Source: Flavisolibacter longurius (GTDB lineage Bacteria; Bacteroidota; Bacteroidia; Chitinophagales; Chitinophagaceae). From it: DNA of 64,000 bases. The stretch spans positions 124,001 to 188,000 of the forward strand of contig JABUMY010000013.1 of NCBI GenBank assembly GCA_013327885.1. Reading direction: 5' to 3'. Below are positions 59,196 to 64,000 of this stretch, piece by piece (position 1 is the first letter of the stretch; each line of letters begins with the position of its first letter). The notes beneath the pieces were generated by a model. That model was not told where the DNA came from. It ran no database searches and saw only the letters and a program-made list of their open reading frames with translations. Made by a program: the position numbers and the translations under genes.

Positions 59196-61622
59196 TTATA
59201 ACTTCAGCCATTTCAGCCGGAGGCTGTTTGTTACTACACTCACACTGCTCAGGGCCATGGCTGCGCCGGCAATCATCGGGTTCAATAAAAATCCGGTGAA
59301 GGGGTACAACACGCCGGCCGCAACCGGGATGCCGATCACATTGTAGATAAAGGCCCAAAACAGGTTTTGCTGAATGGTGCTAACGGTTTTCTTTGAAAGC
59401 CTGATCGCTCTGGGAATCCTGGACAGGTCGGAAGAAATAATGGTCATTTTGGCTACGTCCATGGCAATGTCGCTGCCTTTTCCCATGGCAATGCTAACAT
59501 CGGCTTGTGCCAGTGCATTGCTGTCGTTAATGCCATCGCCAACCATGGCTACCACTTTGCCCTGCTGCTGCAACGCTTTTACAAAGCCGGCTTTTTCTGC
59601 GGGCAATACTTCTGCCTTGTAGTGTGTAATGCCAACAGCTTCCGCAATGGCTTTTGCCGTAAAGTTGTTATCACCGGTCAGCATGTATACGTCAACACCT
59701 GCAGCCTGTAATTCACCAACCGCTTGCGCAGATGTTTCTTTGATCTTGTCGGCAATGGCAATGGCTGCCAGCGCCTGCTCGCTATCTGCCAGCCAGATCA
59801 CGGTTTGTGCTTTTGCCAGCCATTCGTCGGCCATTGCTTGCAGTGATGGCGCTACGTGAATTTTTTGTGATTGCAGCAAAGCCGGGCTGCCCAAGAAATA
59901 CGTTTTGCCTGCATACACCACCTTTACCCCTTGACCCGTAAGGCTTTCAAAGTGGTTAAGAGGCAAGGTTTGAACATCCTGCTGCCGAAAGTAGCGCACC
60001 ACTGCTTCGGCCAGGGGGTGTTCTGACGCCTGCTCGATACTAAACAACAGGTTTGATAATTCTTTTTCATTTACAACCGGCAGCCACTGGATAGCCACCA
60101 CTTCGGGTTTGCCTTCGGTAATAGTGCCTGTTTTATCCAGTACAATGGCATTTACTTTTTTTGCCCGTTCCAAACTCTCAGCGTCCTTGATAAGAATGCC
60201 GTTTTCTGCACCCTTGCCTACACCGGCCATAATGGCTGTGGGAGTAGCCAAACCCAAAGCACAGGGACAAGCGATCACCAGCACAGTTACCAGCGCCAGC
60301 AAGCCTTGTGTAAAGCCGTTATCGCCACCGAGTACTATCCAGGCAACAAGGCTAAGGATGGCGATGAGAATTACGATCGGAACAAAGATGCCTGCAATTT
60401 TATCGACAAGCTTTTGTACGGGAGCTTTGCTGCCCTGCGCATCCTGCACCATTTGAATGATCTGGGCCAGTACAGTATCGCCACCAACCTTTTCTGCTCT
60501 GAACTGAAAGCTACCTTTCTGGTTGATCGTTCCGGCGAATACGTTGTCTCCCTGCTTTTTTTCGAGAGGCACCGGTTCGCCGCTGATCATGCTCTCGTCT
60601 ACAAAAGAGGTTCCCGTTTGTACGGTTCCGTCAACTGCAATTTTTTCGCCGGGCTTTACCAGTAAAATATCGCCAACCTGTACGGATGCTATAGGTACTT
60701 CCATGAAATGCTCGCCATGCACTTTTGTTACTGTTTTGGGTTGCAGTCCCATCAGCTTTTTGATGGCTGATGATGTATTGCCCTTGGCTTTTTCTTCCAG
60801 CATTTTACCGAGGAGAATAAAGGCAATCACAACAGCGGCTGTTTCGAAATACACATGCGCATGCAGGCCCTGGTTGTGCCAGTACTGCGGAAAAAGCGTA
60901 TTAAAAACACTGAACAGGTAAGCAACACCTGTACTCAGGGCAACCAGCGTATCCATGTTGGCAGACCGGTGAGCCGCCTGCTTCCAGGCACCAATAAAAA
61001 ACTGCTTGCCAAACAGGAGTACAACCGGCGTTGCCAGTACCCACATGATGTAGTTGGCATAGGGCATGTCCATAAAGAACATACCTATGACGACAAGCGG
61101 AAGCGAAAGAACCAATGACCCCATCGTCCGTTTTTTCAGGGACGCAAACTTTTCACGATGGATTTCCTCCAGCGCATCTTTCGCTTCTTCCGTTTCGTCA
61201 ATCATCAGGTCATAGCCAATGCCCTGCAGTGCTGTCTTTAGTTGAATGGGATTGGTGATGGTGGGTATATATTCTACCTGTGCCGTGGCGTTGGCATAGT
61301 TCACGGCAACGTTTACAACGCCTGGCGTATTTTCTAAAACAGATTGCGAACTGCTGGCGCAGGACGCACAACTCATATTCAGTACCGGGAATGTTTTTTT
61401 CACGGTATCCACGTCATAGCCTAAATCGCGGATCGCCTTTACTGCTTTTGGAATGGTCTCCAGCGGATCGCTGGTGGAGATCACTGCCCTGTTGTTATTG
61501 AGCTCTACCTTGTGCGTTTTTATACCGGCAACTTTATCCAGTCCTTTGTTTACGATCAGTGCGCAGTGTTCACTTTCTACTCCTGCCAGGGGAAGCGTAA
61601 TTGTATTAATTTCCTGTTTCAT
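59196..61622 (-). CDS. copA: Copper-translocating P-type ATPase
   Basis: 808 residues from MKQEINTITLPLAGVESEHC. Two N-terminal HMA domains: the first (1-~72) has lost the CxxC and keeps only C20, the second has C85/C88 in NMSCASC. Then P1B-ATPase features: TGE-like SGEPVPLEKK, ion site C452-P-C454 in VIACPCALGLATP, phosphorylated D496 in VLDKTGTITEGK, HP motif SEHPLAEAV, hinge MVGDGINDSNAL. It pumps Cu(I) out of the cytoplasm. Flanked by CopZ-like and an AraC-type regulator on the same strand. Confidence 0.96.
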   Translation of the reverse strand: MKQEINTITLPLAGVESEHCALIVNKGLDKVAGIKTHKVELNNNRAVISTSDPLETIPKAVKAIRDLGYDVDTVKKTFPVLNMSCASCASSSQSVLENTPGVVNVAVNYANATAQVEYIPTITNPIQLKTALQGIGYDLMIDETEEAKDALEEIHREKFASLKKRTMGSLVLSLPLVVIGMFFMDMPYANYIMWVLATPVVLLFGKQFFIGAWKQAAHRSANMDTLVALSTGVAYLFSVFNTLFPQYWHNQGLHAHVYFETAAVVIAFILLGKMLEEKAKGNTSSAIKKLMGLQPKTVTKVHGEHFMEVPIASVQVGDILLVKPGEKIAVDGTVQTGTSFVDESMISGEPVPLEKKQGDNVFAGTINQKGSFQFRAEKVGGDTVLAQIIQMVQDAQGSKAPVQKLVDKIAGIFVPIVILIAILSLVAWIVLGGDNGFTQGLLALVTVLVIACPCALGLATPTAIMAGVGKGAENGILIKDAESLERAKKVNAIVLDKTGTITEGKPEVVAIQWLPVVNEKELSNLLFSIEQASEHPLAEAVVRYFRQQDVQTLPLNHFESLTGQGVKVVYAGKTYFLGSPALLQSQKIHVAPSLQAMADEWLAKAQTVIWLADSEQALAAIAIADKIKETSAQAVGELQAAGVDVYMLTGDNNFTAKAIAEAVGITHYKAEVLPAEKAGFVKALQQQGKVVAMVGDGINDSNALAQADVSIAMGKGSDIAMDVAKMTIISSDLSRIPRAIRLSKKTVSTIQQNLFWAFIYNVIGIPVAAGVLYPFTGFLLNPMIAGAAMALSSVSVVTNSLRLKWLKL

Positions 61623-61726
61623 GATAAACCTCCTTGCTTGGTGCAAAGGTCCGAAACGGGGGCAGGCCTGTTGTTACACCTTTATGGGAAAGATGTACAG
61701 ATAAATGGGTCTAAAGAAAGCAGAAT

Positions 61727-62293
61727 TTAATTTTTTACACCATCAATGGGCTTGCGGTGACCCGTGCCCAGTTGTTTGAACTGGGTGGGTGTCATGCCCG
61801 TGAACTTTTTAAATTGTGCCGACAGGTGTTGTGTGCTGCTATAGCCCAGGTTAAAAGCGATCTGGCTCAGTGATTGCTCATCGTACACAAGCCATTCTTT
61901 TGTTTTTTCGATCTTGTGCAGGATAAAAAACTGCTCGATGGTAATGCCTTCGACTTCGGAGAAAAGCTTGCTGATGGAAGAGTAATCTTTGTAGATGTTT
62001 TCACCAATGTATTTGCTGATGCTGAAATGATCTTCTACGTTGCCGCTCTGCACTTTTTGTATCAGCAGGTTTTTGACCTGCTCAATCAGTTGCGTTTTCT
62101 GGTTGTCGAGCAAGGCAAAGCCGGTATGCTTTAAGTCTTCTGCAAACTGTTGCAGAACGGCTTTGTCCGGCTCCCCGTCCAGTTCCGCTTCGCCTAAGCG
62201 TACATTTTTTACTTTGAGATTATGCTTTTTTAAAAGCTGCTCAACAGATGTAATGCACCGTGGGCAAACCATGTTTTTTATAATGAGCCGCAT
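61727..62293 (-). CDS. AraC-type regulator with HMA-like N-terminal domain
   Basis: 188 residues from MRLIIKNMVCPRCITSVEQLLK; the 54 codons upstream are rejected. Residues 1-~70 resemble a shortened HMA fold with C10-P-R-C13. Residues ~85-180 are an AraC DNA-binding domain (ISKLFSEVEGITIEQFFILHKIEKTKEWL, then SLSQIAFNLGYSSTQHLSAQFKKFTGMTP). It lies just upstream of copA, so it most likely senses Cu or a similar metal through the Cys pair and controls copA-copZ. This is inference from context; no binding site was identified. Confidence 0.85.
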   Translation of the reverse strand: MRLIIKNMVCPRCITSVEQLLKKHNLKVKNVRLGEAELDGEPDKAVLQQFAEDLKHTGFALLDNQKTQLIEQVKNLLIQKVQSGNVEDHFSISKYIGENIYKDYSSISKLFSEVEGITIEQFFILHKIEKTKEWLVYDEQSLSQIAFNLGYSSTQHLSAQFKKFTGMTPTQFKQLGTGHRKPIDGVKN

Positions 62294-62569
62294 GGCGCAA
62301 AGGTAGGGCTTCGGTGTTGCGGTAAAAAGAGACAGCATGAAAGTGACAGCGTCAAGAAGAGTACAAAGGAGTGAAGCATTGGTGATGGCATTGGCAGATT
62401 TAATGTCACTATCTGCCAGCGGTATTTCATCCAAGCTATTTGCTTTGGTGAACAAATACGGAGCAGGAGAGTAGAAACAGATTCGTGGTTTACATTTGGT
62501 GACAGCCGCAACAGCTTACCACAGCTTTGCTGGTTGCGCCTATTGTAAATTGACTTAAACCCAATCTAA

Positions 62570-63400
62570 ATGGAAGTACGTTTTGAAAGCAGCCGGAAAG
62601 AAACAGCCGGCATGCACACAGAGGAATTGCGCAGTAATTTTTTGATAGAGCAGTTGATGACAGACGATCAGCTAAAGCTGGTGTACAGTCATTACGACCG
62701 TGTGATCATTGGCGGTGCCAAACCGGTTGGGTTAACGTTAACGTTGGAAACCCATCCCGAGTTGCGAGCCGATTTTTTTCTTCAACGGAGGGAGATCGGT
62801 ATCATCAATGTTGGTGGCGAAGGCGTTGTGGAAGTGGATGGCGAGACCTTTTCGCTGGCCAAGCTGGATTGCGTGTATGCCGGAAAAGGCGTGAAAGCGG
62901 TTCGCTTCAGCAGTGAAAACAGCAGCGACCCGGCCGTGTTTTACCTTCTTTCGGCACCGGCACATGCCAGCTATCCTACGCGTAAACTGACCAAGGAAGA
63001 AGCGCAGCCTTCATCCCTTGGCGATCAGAAAACAGCCAACCGCCGTACGATCTATAAATACATTCACGCCGATGGCATTCAAAGTGCCCAACTGGTAATG
63101 GGACTAACGGTACTGGATGAGGGAAGTGTTTGGAACACAATGCCGGCACATACGCACAGTCGCCGTATGGAAGCCTATTTTTATTTTGATGTGCAGCCCG
63201 AGCAAAGAGTGTTTCATTTTATGGGTGAGCCTCAGCAAACAAGGCACCTGCTGGTGGCCAACCACGAAGCCATTATTTCGCCACCATGGTCTATTCACTC
63301 CGGCTGCGGATCGGCCAGCTATGGTTTTATCTGGGGCATGGCTGGTGAGAATTATACCTACACCGATATGGACCCGGCACCGCTTTCGGAATTACGGTAA
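62570..63400 (+). CDS. kduI: 5-dehydro-4-deoxy-D-glucuronate isomerase
   Basis: 276 residues. Cupin-fold isomerase of pectin/uronate breakdown: opening MEVRFESSRKETAGMHTEEL, metal ligands in PAHTHSRRMEAYFYFD and WSIHSGCGSASYGFIWGM. It converts 5-keto-4-deoxyuronate to 3-deoxy-D-glycero-2,5-hexodiulosonate. kduD, its usual partner, is not visible before the window ends. Confidence 0.96.
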   Translation: MEVRFESSRKETAGMHTEELRSNFLIEQLMTDDQLKLVYSHYDRVIIGGAKPVGLTLTLETHPELRADFFLQRREIGIINVGGEGVVEVDGETFSLAKLDCVYAGKGVKAVRFSSENSSDPAVFYLLSAPAHASYPTRKLTKEEAQPSSLGDQKTANRRTIYKYIHADGIQSAQLVMGLTVLDEGSVWNTMPAHTHSRRMEAYFYFDVQPEQRVFHFMGEPQQTRHLLVANHEAIISPPWSIHSGCGSASYGFIWGMAGENYTYTDMDPAPLSELR

Positions 63401-63418
63401 AAAAATGTTTCCTACGTT

Positions 63419-63453
63419 AAACGTGCAGTCATAAATGGCTGTACGTTTTTTTT
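63419..63453 (+). terminator. Terminator after kduI
   Basis: AAACGTGCAG / CTGTACGTTT (one G-T pair) followed by a run of T. Confidence 0.8.
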
Positions 63454-63630
63454 ATTGCAACCAAAGGTGAGAACTGGGCTCTCGAAATAGAAGGCAAGTG
63501 TAACGTATAATGACTGGCAACAACGTTTTTAACCCGTCCTGGCGCTGAAAGCCAGTTGTGGCGCTGGTTTTGGCAGATGTGGTACGATTTTTCCTGCAAT
63601 AATTTATGCGCCTCTGTTGAACGCTTGTTC

Positions 63631-63948
63631 ATGAAAAGATCCGGTGTAAATCAGGAACTGTTACATGTGTTGGTTAGTCTTTACAACCAGTCTATCCAAA
63701 CCTATTCTCATTTCCCCGAAGTGATACTTTGCGGCCGCCAGCGCATCGAGCAGGAATGTTTCGAGACCCTTTTACACGCAGAAATGATCGAAGCCTACAA
63801 GGGTGATTCGTTTGGCAAGTACTACCGCCTTAGTAAAAAAGGTGAGCAGTTTCTGCTGACGTTTTCGTTTCGCCGCAGGCAAAAGCAAACCGCTGCTGCG
63901 TTGCAACCTGCCTTTCCATTTAAGGAGGCTTACCTGCCTGGCTGTTAA
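63631..63948 (+). CDS. Hypothetical small basic protein
   Basis: 105 residues from MKRSGVNQELLHVLVSLYNQ; the upstream 25 codons (Trp-rich) look non-coding. The middle looks like a small helical or winged-helix fold (RIEQECFETLLHAEMIEAYKGDSFGKYYRLSKKGEQFLLTF): a helix, a loop and a wing-like YYRLSKKGEQFL ending. The C-terminus is basic (RRRQKQ). No family was recognised. A transcription-related role is possible but unproven. Confidence 0.5.
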   Translation: MKRSGVNQELLHVLVSLYNQSIQTYSHFPEVILCGRQRIEQECFETLLHAEMIEAYKGDSFGKYYRLSKKGEQFLLTFSFRRRQKQTAAALQPAFPFKEAYLPGC

Positions 63949-64000
63949 AGAAGGCACAGCAGAATGTGGATGAAAAAATAGTAAAGCAAGATTCATTTTG

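Overview
The window reads as chromosomal DNA of a Bacteroidota bacterium, most likely of the Chitinophagaceae or a close relative (an inference from gene content, not from a search). The grounds are type IX secretion (T9SS) genes (PorP/SprF, PorT, cargo with type A and type B sorting domains), a RemB/Wzi-like barrel, futalosine-route menaquinone genes, DUF4293, DUF2795 and Uma2 families, and promoters with the Bacteroidota -7 element TAnnTTTG, often only a few bases before the ATG. Almost everything is housekeeping. No insertion sequence, prophage, CRISPR array or obvious genomic island was seen. Layout: 1-4.2 kb holds the end of an rRNA methyltransferase gene, a mini T9SS protein, and a peroxide-defence module (AhpE-like peroxiredoxin, OxyR with both redox cysteines, divergent catalase). 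4.3-10.4 kb is a T9SS pair: a 1444-residue PKD-repeat cargo and its PorP/SprF partner, then a small lipoprotein. 10.8-19.8 kb has an M32 carboxypeptidase, a YitT protein, Nif3, a zinc-ribbon protein, RecN and an unusual TPR-AAA+ / TPR-membrane gene pair. 20-31.9 kb has FabI, an ECF sigma factor, UvrA, Uma2, DUF4293, a LamG-like T9SS cargo, GlyA, a sugar nucleotidylyltransferase and a FabK-like enzyme. 31.8-40.6 kb has a frameshifted 2'-5' RNA ligase, a charged-repeat protein, GatC, an ABC ATPase, an orphan response regulator, a class IV aminotransferase, MqnD/MqnB, QueD, FolE, Uma2, FabD and a tiny lipoprotein. 40.6-53.6 kb has a phosphoesterase-PQQ fusion, PDH E2, M1 peptidase, a MutS-like ATPase, PyrC, RemB-like, PorT, UbiE, LolD-like and DUF2795. 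53.7-64 kb has two DsbD-type proteins, PurQ, DnaA, tRNA-Ser, a copper module (CopZ-like, CopA, AraC with an HMA-like N-terminus) and KduI. How the genes work together: MqnB, MqnD and UbiE serve menaquinone; FabD and FabI serve fatty acid synthesis; PorP, PorT and three sorting-domain proteins serve T9SS; OxyR, catalase and peroxiredoxin serve peroxide defence; the copper ATPase, chaperone and regulator form one unit. The most unusual layer is not a gene set but the intergenic DNA. There are (a) a TCTGAACCGGGAT element that starts at, or one base after, a stop codon at all three of its ends; (b) three copies of an ~80-base element with the core GCGACGCAAC; (c) a perfect 26-bp hairpin-forming inverted repeat around the ubiE/lolD gap that also supplies the LolD C-terminus; and (d) many short-word repeats at gene 3' ends, some of which have entered coding sequence as a PorP signal peptide and PDH E2 linkers.
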